Below are positions 40,701 to 53,101 of a stretch of 64,000 nt of DNA, piece after piece. Each line of letters starts with the position of its first letter. The stretch's first letter is position 1. The stretch lies in assembly GCF_029227915.1 (NCBI RefSeq), contig NC_079875.1:41747201-41811200 (forward strand). The letters run 5' to 3'. The translations under genes and the position numbers were made by a program. The notes beneath the pieces are model-generated. The model was not told the origin of the DNA. It ran no database searches and saw only the letters and a list, made by a program, of their open reading frames with translations. Origin of the DNA: Hydractinia symbiolongicarpus (taxonomy: Eukaryota; Cnidaria; Hydrozoa; Anthoathecata; Hydractiniidae).

Positions 40701-40869
40701 TTTGTATACTTTTGACTATACGGGCCGAGTCCGGGGTTTACGGGAAATGGCGGGTTTTCGTTTGCCGGCGATTAAACTTCTTTTATACAGTGTCTCATCA
40801 AATATGACAACATTTTTGAAAACTACAAGTCTCATGCGTTTTAGTGGTGAAAAGATAATTTAAAAAATC
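34791..40869 (+). repeat. Array domain with 3,039 and about 808 bp duplications
   Basis: A block near 34.9-36.2 kb recurs at 37.9-39.2 kb (anchors 35,784 and 38,823, offset 3,039 bp, 15 monomers), and part recurs again at 41,250 (2,427 bp further on). Shared private variants are TTTGCATACATTCG, TATACGAGCCAAG, GGGATATACGGG and TACTTTGGACTATAC. A shortened unit with CAGCGTTTATCAAAAATG and AATTTAAAAACGTTC occurs near 39.4, 40.2, 41.8 and 48.5 kb; the first two are about 808 bp apart. Confidence 0.8.
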
Positions 40870-43800
40870 GTTTTGGAAATGAGTTTACTCACAGGGTACT
40901 TTCTTTGTATACATTCGACCATACGGGCCAAGCCCGGGATTTACGGGAAATCGCGGGTTTTCGTTTGCCGGCGATTAAACCACTTTCATTAAGCGTCTCA
41001 TCAAAAATGAAAACATTTTTAAAAACTACAAGTCTCATGCGTTTTAGTGGTGAAAAAATAATTTAAAAAATCGTTCGGGAAATGAGTTTACTCCCTGGGT
41101 ACTTTCTTTGCATACATTCGACTATACGAGCCAAGCCCGGGATATACGGGAAATCGCGGGTTTTCGTTTGCCGGCGATTAAACCACTTTCATTCAGCGTC
41201 TCATCAAAATTGAAAACATTTTTGAAAATTACAAGTCTCGTGCGTTTTAGTGGTGAAAAATAATATAAAAAATCGTTCAGGAAATGAGTTTACTCCCTGG
41301 GTACTTTCTTTGTATACTTTGGACTATACGGGCCGAGTCCGGGGTTTACGGGAAATGGCGGGTTTTCGTTTGCCGGCGATTAAACTTCTTTTATTCAGCG
41401 TCTCATCAAATATGAAAACATTTTTGAAAACTACAAGTCTCATGCGTTTTAGTGGTGAAAAAGAATATAAAAAATCGTTCGGGAAATGAGTTTACTCCCT
41501 GGGTACTTTCTTTGTATACATTCGACTATACGGCCCAAGCCCGGGATTTACGGGAAATCGCGGGTTTTTGTTTGCCGGCGATTATACTTCTTTTATTCAG
41601 CGTCTCATCAAAAATGAAAACATTTTTGAAAACTACAAGTCTTATGCGTTTTAGTGGTGAAGAAATAATTTAAAAAATCGTTCTGGATATGAGTTTACTC
41701 ACAGAGTACTTTCTTTGTATACATTCGACTATACAGGACAAGCCCGGGATTTACGGGAAATCGCTGGTTTGCGTTTGCAGGCGATTAAACTTCTTTTATT
41801 CAGCGTTTATCAAAAATGAAAAAAATTTTGAAAACTACAAGTCTTATGCGTTTTAGTGGTGGAAAAATAATTTAAAAACGTTCTGGAAATGAGTTTACTC
41901 ACAGGGTACTTTCTTTGTATACATTCGACGATACGGGCCAAGCCCGGGATTTACGGGAAATCACGGGTTTTCGTTTGCCGGCGATTAAACCACTTTCATT
42001 CAGCGTCTCATCAAAAATGAAAACATTTTTAAAAATTACAAGTCTCATGCGTTTTAGTGGTGAAAAGATAATTTAAAAAATCGTTTTGGAAATGAGTTTA
42101 CTCACAGGGTACTTTCTTTGTATACATTCGACCATACGGGCCAAGCCCGGGATTTACGGGAAATCGCGGGTTTTCGTTTGCCGGCGATTAAACCACTTTC
42201 ATTAAGCGTCTCATCAAAAATGAAAACATTTTTAAAAACTACAAGTCTCATGCGTTTTAGTGGTGAAAAAATAATTTAAAAAATCGTTCGGGAAATGAGT
42301 TTACTCCCTGGGTACTTTCTTTGTATACTTTTGACTATACGGGCCGAGTCCGGGGTTTACGGGAAATGGCGGGTTTTCGTTTGCCGGCGATTAAACTTCT
42401 TTTATACAGTGTCTCATCAAATATGACAACATTTTTGAAAACTACAAGTCTCATGCGTTTTAGTGGTGAAAAAATAATTTAAAAAATCGTTCGGGAAATG
42501 AGTTTACTCCCTGGGTACTTTCTTTGCATACATTCGACTATACGAGCCAAGCCCGGGATATACGGGAAATCGCGGGTTTTCGTTTGCCGGCGATTAGACC
42601 ACTTTCATTCAGCGTCTCATCAAAAATGAAAACATTTTTGAAAATTACAAGTCTCATGCGTTTTAGTGGTGAAAAGATAATTTAAAAAATCGTTTTGGAA
42701 ATGAGTTTACTCACAGGGTACTTTCTTTGTATACATTCGACCATACGGGCCAAGCCCGGGATTTACGGGAAATCGCGGGTTTTCGTTTGCCAGCGATTAA
42801 ACCACTTTCCATAAGCGTCTCATCAAAAATGAAAACAATTTTGAAAACTACAAGTCTCATGCGTTTTAGTGGTGAAAAAACAATTTAAAAAATCGTTCGG
42901 GAAATGAGTTTACTCCCTGGGTACTTTCTTTGTATACTTTTGACTATACGGACCGAGTCCGGGGTTTACGGGAAATGGCGGGTTTTCGTTTGCCGGCGAT
43001 TAAACTTCTTTTATTCAGCGTCTCATCAAAAATGAAAACATTTTTGAAAACTACAAGTCTCATGCGTTTTAGTGGTGAAATAATAATTTAAAAAATCCTT
43101 TGGGAAATGAGTTTACTCCCTGGGTACTTTCTTTGTATACTTTTGACTATACGGGCCGAGACCGGGGTTTACGGGAAATGGCGGGTTTTCGTTTGCCGGC
43201 GATTAAACTTCTTTTATACAGCGTCTCATCAAATATGACAACATTTTTGAAAACTACAAGTCTGATGCGTTTTAGTGGTGAAAAGATAATTTAAAAAATC
43301 GTTTTGGAAATGAGTTTACTCCCTGGGTACTTTCTTTGTATACATTCGACTTTACGGGCTAAGCCTGGGATTTACGGGAAGTCGCGGGTTTTCGTTAGCC
43401 GGCGATTAAACCACATTCATTAAGCGTCTCATCAAAAATGAAAACATTTTTGAAAACTACAAGTCTCATGCGTTTTAGTGGTGAAAAATAATATAAAAAA
43501 TCGTTCGGGAAATAAGTTTACTCCCTGGGTACTTTCTTTGTACACATTCGACTATACGGCCCAAGCCCGGGATTTACGGGAAATCGCGGGTTTTCGTTTG
43601 CCGGCGATTAAACTTCTTTTATTCAGCGTCTCATCAAAAATGAAAAAAAATTTGAAAACTACAAGTCTTATGCGTTTTAGTGGTGGAAAATTAATTTAAA
43701 AAATCGTTCTGGAAATGAGTTTACTCACAGGGTACTTTCTTTGTATACATTCGACTATACGGGCCAAGCCCGGGATTTACGGGAAATCGCGGGTTTTCGT

Positions 43801-44228
43801 TTGCCGGCGATTAAACCTGTTTCATTAAGCGTCTCATCAATAATGAAAACATTTTTGAAAACTACAAGTCTCATGCGTTTTAGTGGTGAAAAAAATAATT
43901 TAAAAAATCGTTCGGGAAATGATTTTACTCCCTGGGTACTTTCTTTGTATACATTCGACTATACGGGCCGAGTCCGGGGTTTACGGGAAATGGCGGGTTT
44001 TCATTTGCCGGGGATTAAACACCTTTTATTTACCGTCTCATCAAAAATGAAAACATTTTTGAAAACTAAAAGTCTCATGCGTTTTAGTGGTGAAAAGATA
44101 ATTTAAAAAATCGTTTTGGAAATGAGTTTACTCACAGGGTACTTTCTTTGTATACATTCGACTATACGGGCCAAGCCCGGGATTTACGGGAAATCGCGGG
44201 TTTTCGTTTGCCGGCGATTAAACCACTT

Positions 44229-44230
44229 TC

Positions 44231-44233
<3 letters not shown>
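44229..44233. repeat. Candidate 5 bp target-site duplication (TCATT), partner at 44601-44605
   Basis: The uninterrupted satellite unit reads CACTTTCATTAAGCG with one TCATT. At the SINE, TCATT occurs on both sides. The same arrangement is seen at every full-length copy. The exact length is uncertain by one base because the SINE may itself begin or end with matching bases. Confidence 0.6.
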
Positions 44234-44311
<78 letters not shown>

Positions 44312-44317
44312 TATTTA
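44234..44317 (+). repeat. (TTA)n microsatellite, SINE copy 1 tail
   Basis: About 84 bp of TTA units ending in an interrupted ACTATTATTTA next to ACCCAGG. It translates in the three frames as poly-Leu, poly-Ile or poly-Tyr-like runs with no coding meaning. Confidence 0.92.
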
Positions 44318-44529
44318 CCCAGGATAGCCTCTTCAGTTCCTATTGGTACCGCTATCAACGAGGGTCCTGCGAAGGGGGTCCTAGCGCATTTAAAGCTCCC
44401 ATTTGAGCTATGAAAGTCGTGCAAGCACAGCAATCGCTCAACTAGACAACCGTCTAAGATATCAATCCTATTCTCATGCTGAGCGCTAACGGGAAAGGAT
44501 AGATTCACACTTTTATAGTCTCTGGCATG

Positions 44530-44602
44530 ACTCGGCCGGGGTTTGAACCCAAGACCTCCCGCACTGAAAGCGAACGCTCTACCACAAGGCTATCAGTCGG
44601 TC
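44530..44602 (-). other. tRNA-related head of the SINE, not a functional tRNA gene
   Basis: Sense sequence gives a D arm (GCCT, TGTGGTA, GAGC), an anticodon arm (TTCGC, loop TTTCAGT, GCGGG) and a T arm (TTGGG, loop TTCAAAC, CCCGG). The acceptor stem pairs poorly, with only about four pairs (GACT with AGTC), and no mature 3' end follows because the SINE body continues. If aligned as a tRNA the loop would place UCA at the anticodon, but loop drift makes parentage unsafe. It is read as the tRNA-derived part of a retroposon. Confidence 0.75.
44539..44592 (-). promoter_or_regulatory. Internal RNA polymerase III promoter of SINE copy 1 (A and B boxes)
   Basis: In the sense (minus) direction the A-box-like TAGCCTTGTGG lies at 44592-44582. 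The B box GGTTCAAACCC lies at 44549-44539 and fits GGTTCRANNCC. Their start-to-start spacing is 43 nt, as in a tRNA gene. Equivalent B boxes in the other full-length copies are at 45672-45682, 47397-47407, 51663-51673, 52796-52806 and 55368-55378 (the last has one changed end base); A boxes lie 43 bp higher in each. Confidence 0.75.
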
Positions 44603-45417
44603 ATTAAGCGTCTCATCAAAAATGAAAACATTTTTGAAAACTTTAAGTCTCATGCGTTTTAGTGGTGAAAAAATAATTCAAAAAATCGTTCGGGAAATGA
44701 TTTTATTCCCTGGGTACTTTCTTTGTATTTTTTTGACTATACGGGCCAAGCCCAGGATTTACGGGAAATCGCGGGTTTTCGTTTGCCGGCGATTAAACTT
44801 CTTTTATTCAGCGTCTCATCAAAAATGAAAAAAAATTGAAAACTACAAGTCTTATGCGTTTTAGTGGTGGAAAAATAATTTAAAAAATCGTTCTGGAAAT
44901 GAGTTTACTCACAGGGTACTTTCTTTGTATACATTCGACTATACGGGCCAAGCCCGGGATTTACGGGAAATCGCGGGTTTTCGTTTGCCGGCGATTAAAC
45001 CTGTTTCATTAAGCGTCTCATCAATAATGAAAACATTTTTGAAAACTACAAGTCTCATGCGTTTTAGTGGTGAAAAAAATAATTTAAAAAATCGTTCGGG
45101 AAATGATTTTACTCCCTGGGTACTTTCTTTGTATACATTCGACTATACGGGCCGAGTCCGGGGTTTACGGGAAATGGCGGGTTTTCGTTTGCCGGGGATT
45201 AAACTCTTTTTATTCAGCGTCTCATCAAAAATGAAAACATTTTTGAAAACTAAAAGTCTCATGCGTTTTAGTGGTGAAAAGATAATTTAAAAAATCGTTT
45301 TGGAAATGAGTTTACTCACAGGGTACTTTCTTTGTATACATTCGACTATACGGGCCAAGCCCGGGATTTACGGGAAATCGCGGGTTTTCGTTTGCCAGCG
45401 ATTAAACCACTTTCATT

Positions 45418-45733
45418 TATTATTATTATTATTATTATTACTATTATTTACCCAGGATAGCCTCTTCAGTTCCTATTGGTACCGCTATCAACGAGGGTCC
45501 TGCGAAGGGGGTCCTAGCGCATTTAAAGCTCCCATTTGAGCTACGAAAGTCGTGCAAGCACAGCAATCGCTCAACTAGACAACCGCCTAAGATATCAATC
45601 CTATTCTCATGCTGAGCGCTAACGGGAAAGGATAGATTCACACTTTTATAGTCTCTGGCATGACTCGGCCGGGGTTTGAACCCAAGACCTCCCGCACTGA
45701 AAGCGAACGCTCTACCACAAGGCTATCAGTCGG
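45418..45733 (-). mobile_element. tRNA-derived SINE, copy 2, full length
   Basis: Same insertion site, orientation and structure as copy 1. The (TTA)n tract is only 33 bp (45418-45450). Compared with copy 1 the plus strand has AGCTACGAAAG for AGCTATGAAAG and ACCGCCTAAG for ACCGTCTAAG. The head with B box at 45672-45682 is intact, and TCATT flanks both sides. Confidence 0.88.
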
Positions 45734-45938
45734 TCATTAAGCGTCTCATCAAAAATGAAAACATTTTTGAAAACTAAAAGTCTCATGCGTTTTAGTGGTG
45801 AAAAGATAATTTAAAAAATCGTTTTGGAAATGAGTTTACTCACAGCGTACTTTCTTTGTATACATTCGACTATACGGGCCAAGCCCGGGATTTACGGGAA
45901 ATCGCGGGTTTTCGTTTGCCGGCGATTAAACCACTTTC

Positions 45939-45941
<3 letters not shown>

Positions 45942-45977
<36 letters not shown>

Positions 45978-46174
45978 TATTTACCCAGGATAGCCTCTTC
46001 AGTTCCTATTGGTACCGCTATCAACGAGGGTCCTGCGAAGGGGGTCCTAGCGCATTTAAAGCTCCCATTTGAGCTACGAAAGTCGTGCAAGCACAGCAAT
46101 CGCTCAACTAGACAACCGCCTAAGATATCAATCCTATTCTCATGCTGAGCGCTAAGCAGAAATGATAGATTCAC
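45942..46174 (-). mobile_element. SINE copy 3, tRNA head deleted
   Basis: Carries the (TTA)n tail and the body up to GATAGATTCAC, where the whole tRNA-like head is missing. The body is joined to GGGAAATC and then to TTTACGGGAAATCGCGGG of the satellite unit, so ACGGGAAATC appears twice at the junction. The internal promoter is gone, so this copy cannot be transcribed from its own Pol III boxes. The change AGCAGAAATGATAG is shared with copy 8, its duplicate. Confidence 0.86.
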
Positions 46175-46434
46175 GGGAAATCTTTACGGGAAATCGCGGG
46201 TTTTCGTTTGCCGGCGATTAAACCTGTTTCATTAAGCGTCTCATCAATAATGAAAACATTTTTGAAAACTACAAGTCTCATGCGTTTTAGTGGTGAAAAA
46301 AATAATTTAAAAAATCGTTCGGGAAATGATTTTACTCCCTGGATACTTTCTTTGTATACATTCGACTATACGGGCCAAGCCCGGGATTTACGGGAAATCG
46401 CGGGTTTTCGTTTGCCGGCGATTAAACCACTTTC

Positions 46435-46437
<3 letters not shown>

Positions 46438-46476
<39 letters not shown>

Positions 46477-46673
46477 TATTTACCCAGGATAGCCTCTTCA
46501 GTTCCTATTGGTACCGCTATCAACGAGGGTCCTGCGAAGGGGGTCCTAGCGCATTTAAAGCTCCCATTTGAGCTACGAAAGTCGTGCAAGCACAGCAATC
46601 GCTCAACTAGACAACCGCCTAAGATATCAATCCTATTCTCATGCTGAGCGCTAAGCAGAAAGGATAGATTCAC
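46438..46673 (-). mobile_element. SINE copy 4, tRNA head deleted
   Basis: Same tail, body and head-deletion junction as copy 3, with AGCAGAAAGGATAG instead of AGCAGAAATGATAG. It lies 496 bp after copy 3. The satellite unit between them is an ATCAATAATG A unit joined to a GATTTTACTCCCTGGATAC unit that switches back to type A. Confidence 0.86.
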
Positions 46674-47138
46674 GGGAAATCTTTACGGGAAATCGCGGGT
46701 TTTCGTTTGCCGGCGATTAAACCTGTTTCATTAAGCGTCTCATCAATAATGAAAACATTTTTGAAAACTACAAGTCTCATGCGTTTTAGTGGTGAAAAAA
46801 ATAATTTAAAAAATCGTTCGGGAAATGATTTTACTCCCTGGGTACTTTCTTTGTATACATTCGACTATACGGGCCGAGTCCGGGGTTTACGGGAAATGGC
46901 GGGTTTTCGTTTGCCGGGGATTAAACTCTTTTTATTCAGCGTCTCATCAAAAATGAAAACATTTTTGAAAACTAAAAGTCTCATGCGTTTTAGTGGTGAA
47001 AAGATAATTTAAAAAATCGTTTTGGAAATGAGTTTACTCACAGGGTACTTTCTTTGTATACATTCGACTATACGGGCCAAGCCCGGGATTTACAAGAAAT
47101 CGCGGGTTTTCGTTTGCCGGCGATTAAACCACTTTCAT

Positions 47139-47139
<1 letters not shown>

Positions 47140-47169
<30 letters not shown>

Positions 47170-47458
47170 TATTTACCCAGGATAGCCTCTTCAGTTCCTA
47201 TTGGTACCGCTATCAACGAGGGTCCTGCGAAGGGGGTCCTAGCGCATTTAAAGCTCCCATTTGAGCTATGAAAGTCGTGCAAGCACAGCAATCGCTCAAC
47301 TAGACAACCGTCTAAGATATCAATCCTATTCTCATGCTGAGCGCTAACGGGAAAGGATAGATTCACACTTTTATAGTCTCTGGCATGACTCGGCCGGGGT
47401 TTGAACCCAAGACCTCCCGCACTGAAAGCGAACGCTCTACCACAAGGCTATCAGTCGG
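47140..47458 (-). mobile_element. tRNA-derived SINE, copy 5, full length
   Basis: Full head, body and tail with a short (TTA)n tract. It shares AGCTATGAAAG and ACCGTCTAAG with copies 1 and 6, not with the neighbouring copies 2-4. The right flank, AAAACTTCAAGTCTC, also matches the flank of copy 6. The adjoining A unit reads TTTACAAGAAATCGC. B box at 47397-47407. Confidence 0.88.
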
Positions 47459-49155
47459 TCATTAAGCGTCTCATCAAAAATGAAAACATTTTTGAAAACT
47501 TCAAGTCTCATGCGTTTTAGTGATGAAAAGATAATTTAAAAAATCGTTTTGGAAATGAGTTTACTCACAGGGTACTTTCTTTGTATACATTCGACCATAC
47601 GGGCCAAGCCCGGGATTTACGGGAAATCGCGGGTTTTCGTTTGCCGGCGATTAAACCACTTTCATTAAGCGTCTCATCAAAAATGAAAACATTTTTAAAA
47701 ACTACAAGTCTCATGCGTTTTAGTGGTGAAAAAATAATTTAAAAAATCGTTCGGGAAATGAGTTTACTCCCTGGGTACTTTTTTTGCATACATTCGACTA
47801 TACGAGCCAAGCCCGGGATATACGGGAAATCGCGGGTTTTCGTTTGCCGGCAATTAAACCACTTTCATTCAGCGTCTCATCAAAATTGAAAACATTTTTG
47901 AAAATTACAAGTCTCGTGCGTTTTAGTGGTGAAAAATAATATAAAAAATCGTTCAGGAAATGAGTTTACTCCCTGGGTACTTTCTTTGTATACTTTGGAC
48001 TATACGGGCCGAGTCCGGGGTTTACGGGAAATGGCGGGTTTTCGTTTGCCGGCGATTAAACTTCTTTTATTCAGCGTCTCATCAAATATGAAAACATTTT
48101 TGAAAACTACAAGTCTCATGCGTTTTAGTGGTGAAAAAGAATATAAAAAATCGTTCGGGAAATGAGTTTACTCCCTGGGTACTTTCTTTGTATACATTCG
48201 ACTATACGGCCCAAGCCCGGGATTTACGGGAAATCGCGGGTTTTTGTTTGCCGGCGATTATACTTCTTTTATTCAGCGTCTCATCAAAAATGAAAACATT
48301 TTTGAAAACTACAAGTCTTATGCGTTTTAGTGGTGAAGAAATAATTTAAAAAATCGTTCTGGATATGAGTTTACTCACAGAGTACTTTCTTTGTATACAT
48401 TCGACTATACAGGCCAAGCCCGGGATTTACGGGAAATCGCTGGTTTGCGTTTGCAGGCGATTAAACTTCTTTTATTCAGCGTTTATCAAAAATGAAAAAA
48501 ATTTTGAAAACTACAAGTCTTATGCGTTTTAGTGGTGGAAAAATAATTTAAAAACGTTCTGGAAATGAGTTTACTCACAGGGTACTTTCTTTGTATACAT
48601 TCGACGATACGGGCCAAGCCCGGGATTTACGGGAAATCACGGGTTTTCGTTTGCCGGCGATTAAACCACTTTCATTCAGCGTCTCATCAAAAATGAAAAC
48701 ATTTTTAAAAATTACAAGTCTCATGCGTTTTAGTGGTGAAAAGATAATTTAAAAAATCGTTTTGGAAATGAGTTTACTCACAGGGTACTTTCTTTGTATA
48801 CATTCGACCATACGGGCCAAGCCCGGGATTTACGGGAAATCGCGGGTTTTCGTTTGCCGGCGATTAAACCACTTTCATTAAGCGTCTCATCAAAAATGAA
48901 AACATTTTTAAAAACTACAAGTCTCATGCGTTTTAGTGGTGAAAAAATAATTTAAAAAATCGTTCGGGAAATGAGTTTACTCCCTGGGTACTTTCTTTGT
49001 ATACTTTTGACTATACGGGCCGAGTCCGGGGTTTACGGGAAATGGCGGGTTTTCGTTTGCCGGCGATTAAACTTCTTTTATACAGTGTCTCATCAAATAT
49101 GACAACATTTTTGAAAACTACAAGTCTCATGCGTTTTAGTGGTGAAAAAATAATT

Positions 49156-49967
49156 TAAAAAATCGTTCGGGAAATGAGTTTACTCCCTGGGTACTTTCTT
49201 TGCATACATTCGACTATACGAGCCAAGCCCGGGATATACGGGAAATCGCGGGTTTTCGTTTGCCGGCGATTAGACCACTTTCATTCAGCGTCTCATCAAA
49301 AATGAAAACATTTTTGAAAATTACAAGTCTCATGCGTTTTAGTGGTGAAAAGATAATTTAAAAAATCGTTTTGGAAATGAGTTTACTCACAGGGTACTTT
49401 CTTTGTATACATTCGACCATACGGGCCAAGCCCGGGATTTACGGGAAATCGCGGGTTTTCGTTTGCCAGCGATTAAACCACTTTCCATAAGCGTCTCATC
49501 AAAAATGAAAACAATTTTGAAAACTACAAGTCTCATGCGTTTTAGTGGTGAAAAAATAATTTAAAAAATCGTTCGGGAAATGAGTTTACTCCCTGGGTAC
49601 TTTCTTTGCATACATTCGACTATACGAGCCAAGCCCGGGATATACGGGAAATCGCGGGTTTTCGTTTGCCGGCGATTAGACCACTTTCATTCAGCGTCTC
49701 ATCAAAAATGAAAACATTTTTGAAAATTACAAGTCTCATGCGTTTTAGTGGTGAAAAGATAATTTAAAAAATCGTTTTGGAAATGAGTTTACTCACAGGG
49801 TACTTTCTTTGTATACATTCGACCATACGGGCCAAGCCCGGGATTTACGGGAAATCGCGGGTTTTCGTTTGCCAGCGATTAAACCACTTTCCATAAGCGT
49901 CTCATCAAAAATGAAAACAATTTTGAAAACTACAAGTCTCATGCGTTTTAGTGGTGAAAAAACAATT
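49156..49967 (+). repeat. Tandem 406 bp dimer duplication inside copy 2
   Basis: The dimer at about 49,156-49,561 is repeated immediately at 49,562-49,967. Both carry TTTGCATACATTCG, GGCGATTAGACCAC and CCACTTTCCATAAGCG. The corresponding place in copy 1 (about 42,475-42,890) has this dimer once, which explains the change in offset from 6,676 to 7,082 bp. The second dimer ends in GAAAAAACAATTT as in copy 1, and the first in GAAAAAATAATTT. Confidence 0.8.
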
Positions 49968-51312
49968 TAAAAAATCGTTCGGGAAATGAGTTTACTCCCT
50001 GGGTACTTTCTTTGTATACTTTTGACTATACGGACCGAGTCCGGGGTTTACGGGAAATGGCGGGTTTTCGTTTGCCGGCGATTAAACTTCTTTTATTCAG
50101 CGTCTCATCAAAAATGAAAACATTTTTGAAAACTACAAGTCTCATGCGTTTTAGTGGTGAAATAATAATTTAAAAAATCCTTTGGGAAATGAGTTTACTC
50201 CCTGGGTACTTTCTTTGTATACTTTTGACTATACGGGCCGAGACCGGGGTTTACGGGAAATGGCGGGTTTTCGTTTGCCGGCGATTAAACTTCTTTTATA
50301 CAGCGTCTCATCAAATATGACAACATTTTTGAAAACTACAAGTCTGATGCGTTTTAGTGGTGAAAAGATAATTTAAAAAATCGTTTTGGAAATGAGTTTA
50401 CTCCCTGGGTACTTTCTTTGTATACATTCGACTTTACGGGCTAAGCCTGGGATTTACGGGAAGTCGCGGGTTTTCGTTAGCCGGCGATTAAACCACATTC
50501 ATTAAGCGTCTCATCAAAAATGAAAACATTTTTGAAAACTACAAGTCTCATGCGTTTTAGTGGTGAAAAATAATATAAAAAATCGTTCGGGAAATAAGTT
50601 TACTCCCTGGGTACTTTCTTTGTACACATTCGACTATACGGCCCAAGCCCGGGATTTACGGGAAATCGCGGGTTTTCGTTTGCCGGCGATTAAACTTCTT
50701 TTATTCAGCGTCTCATCAAAAATGAAAAAAAATTTGAAAACTACAAGTCTTATGCGTTTTAGTGGTGGAAAATTAATTTAAAAAATCGTTCTGGAAATGA
50801 GTTTACTCACAGGGTACTTTCTTTGTATACATTCGACTATACGGGCCAAGCCCGGGATTTACGGGAAATCGCGGGTTTTCGTTTGCCGGCGATTAAACCT
50901 GTTTCATTAAGCGTCTCATCAATAATGAAAACATTTTTGAAAACTACAAGTCTCATGCGTTTTAGTGGTGAAAAAAATAATTTAAAAAATCGTTCGGGAA
51001 ATGATTTTACTCCCTGGGTACTTTCTTTGTATACATTCGACTATACGGGCCGAGTCCGGGGTTTACGGGAAATGGCGGGTTTTCATTTGCCGGGGATTAA
51101 ACACCTTTTATTTACCGTCTCATCAAAAATGAAAACATTTTTGAAAACTAAAAGTCTCATGCGTTTTAGTGGTGAAAAGATAATTTAAAAAATCGTTTTG
51201 GAAATGAGTTTACTCACAGGGTACTTTCTTTGTATACATTCGACTATACGGGCCAAGCCCGGGATTTACGGGAAATCGCGGGTTTTCGTTTGCCGGCGAT
51301 TAAACCACTTTC

Positions 51313-51724
<412 letters not shown>

Positions 51725-52541
51725 TCATTAAGCGTCTCATCAAAAATGAAAACATTTTTGAAAACTTCAAGTCTCATGCGTTTTAGTGGTGAAAAAATAA
51801 TTCAAAAAATCGTTCGGGAAATGATTTTATTCCCTGGGTACTTTCTTTGTATTTTTTTGACTATACGGGCCAAGCCCAGGATTTACGGGAAATCGCGGGT
51901 TTTCGTTTGCCGGCGATTAAACTTCTTTTATTCAGCGTCTCATCAAAAATGAAAAAAAATTGAAAACTACAAGTCTTATGCGTTTTAGTGGTGGAAAAAT
52001 AATTTAAAAAATCGTTCTGGAAATGAGTTTACTCACAGGGTACTTTCTTTGTATACATTCGACTATACGGGCCAAGCCCGGGATTTACGGGAAATCGCGG
52101 GTTTTCGTTTGCCGGCGATTAAACCTGTTTCATTAAGCGTCTCATCAATAATGAAAACATTTTTGAAAACTACAAGTCTCATGCGTTTTAGTGGTGAAAA
52201 AAATAATTTAAAAAATCGTTCGGGAAATGATTTTACTCCCTGGGTACTTTCTTTGTATACATTCGACTATACGGGCCGAGTCCGGGGTTTACGGGAAATG
52301 GCGGGTTTTCGTTTGCCGGGGATTAAACTCTTTTTATTCAGCGTCTCATCAAAAATGAAAACATTTTTGAAAACTAAAAGTCTCATGCGTTTTAGTGGTG
52401 AAAAGATAATTTAAAAAATCGTTTTGGAAATGAGTTTACTCACAGGGTACTTTCTTTGTATACATTCGACTATACGGGCCAAGCCCGGGATTTACGGGAA
52501 ATCGCGGGTTTTCGTTTGCCAGCGATTAAACCACTTTCATT

Positions 52542-52857
52542 TATTATTATTATTATTATTATTACTATTATTTACCCAGGATAGCCTCTTCAGTTCCTAT
52601 TGGTACCGCTATCAACGAGGGTCCTGCGAAGGGGGTCCTAGCGCATTTAAAGCTCCCATTTGAGCTACGAAAGTCGTGCAAGCACAGCAATCGCTCAACT
52701 AGACAACCGCCTAAGATATCAATCCTATTCTCATGCTGAGCGCTAACGGGAAAGGATAGATTCACACTTTTATAGTCTCTGGCATGACTCGGCCGGGGTT
52801 TGAACCCAAGACCTCCCGCACTGAAAGCGAACGCTCTACCACAAGGCTATCAGTCGG
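52542..52857 (-). mobile_element. tRNA-derived SINE, copy 7, full length
   Basis: Counterpart of copy 2 at an offset of exactly 7,124 bp with the same tract length and the same AGCTACGAAAG and ACCGCCTAAG variants. B box at 52796-52806. The preceding A unit has TTTGCCAGCG in both copies. Confidence 0.88.
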
Positions 52858-53062
52858 TCATTAAGCGTCTCATCAAAAATGAAAACATTTTTGAAAACTA
52901 AAAGTCTCATGCGTTTTAGTGGTGAAAAGATAATTTAAAAAATCGTTTTGGAAATGAGTTTACTCACAGCGTACTTTCTTTGTATACATTCGACTATACG
53001 GGCCAAGCCCGGGATTTACGGGAAATCGCGGGTTTTCGTTTGCCGGCGATTAAACCACTTTC

Positions 53063-53065
<3 letters not shown>

Positions 53066-53101
<36 letters not shown>

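Larger units (their letters stand above)
44234..44600 (-). mobile_element. tRNA-derived SINE, copy 1, full length
   Basis: On the minus strand this reads as a tRNA-like head with A and B boxes, a body of about 210 bp, GGGTAAATAATAGTAA and a long (TAA)n tail. It interrupts a type A satellite unit after CCACTTTCATT, and the unit resumes with AAGCGTCTC. TCATT at 44229-44233 and 44601-44605 looks like a 5 bp target-site duplication. SINEs are non-coding Pol III retrotransposons moved by a partner LINE. A short tandem tail instead of poly(A) resembles SINEs that pair with non-L1 LINEs, but the partner is unknown. The tail plus strand, 44234-44317, is the second longest of the 11 copies. The body begins (plus strand) with ACCCAGGATAGCCTC. 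Confidence 0.88.
40870..47540 (+). repeat. Large tandem duplication, copy 1
   Basis: This segment matches 47,540-53,424 almost base for base over its first 5.4 kb. The offset is 6,676 bp at the start (41,250 to 47,926). It becomes 7,082 bp after the second copy gains an extra 406 bp dimer, and 7,124 bp beyond the first SINE, whose (TTA)n tract is 42 bp longer in copy 2. Shared private variants include GGCGATTAGACC, GAAAAAACAATTT and ATCAATAATG. Homology to copy 2 becomes less regular after about 46,300, where SINE copies 4 and 5 follow. Confidence 0.82.
46301..47540 (+). repeat. SINE-bearing satellite segment not matched in copy 2
   Basis: Holds SINE copies 4 and 5 with hybrid A/B units around them. 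After the headless copies the satellite resumes at TTTACGGGAAATCGCGGG and then has CCTGTTTCATTAAGC with ATCAATAATG. It does not align at the 7,124 bp offset, so it either was not in the duplicated segment or was rearranged later. Confidence 0.7.

Noticed and set aside
44530-44602. Functional tRNA gene
   Set aside because: The D, anticodon and T arms are tRNA-like but the acceptor stem pairs poorly and the sequence continues into a SINE body. It occurs only as part of the amplified SINE.
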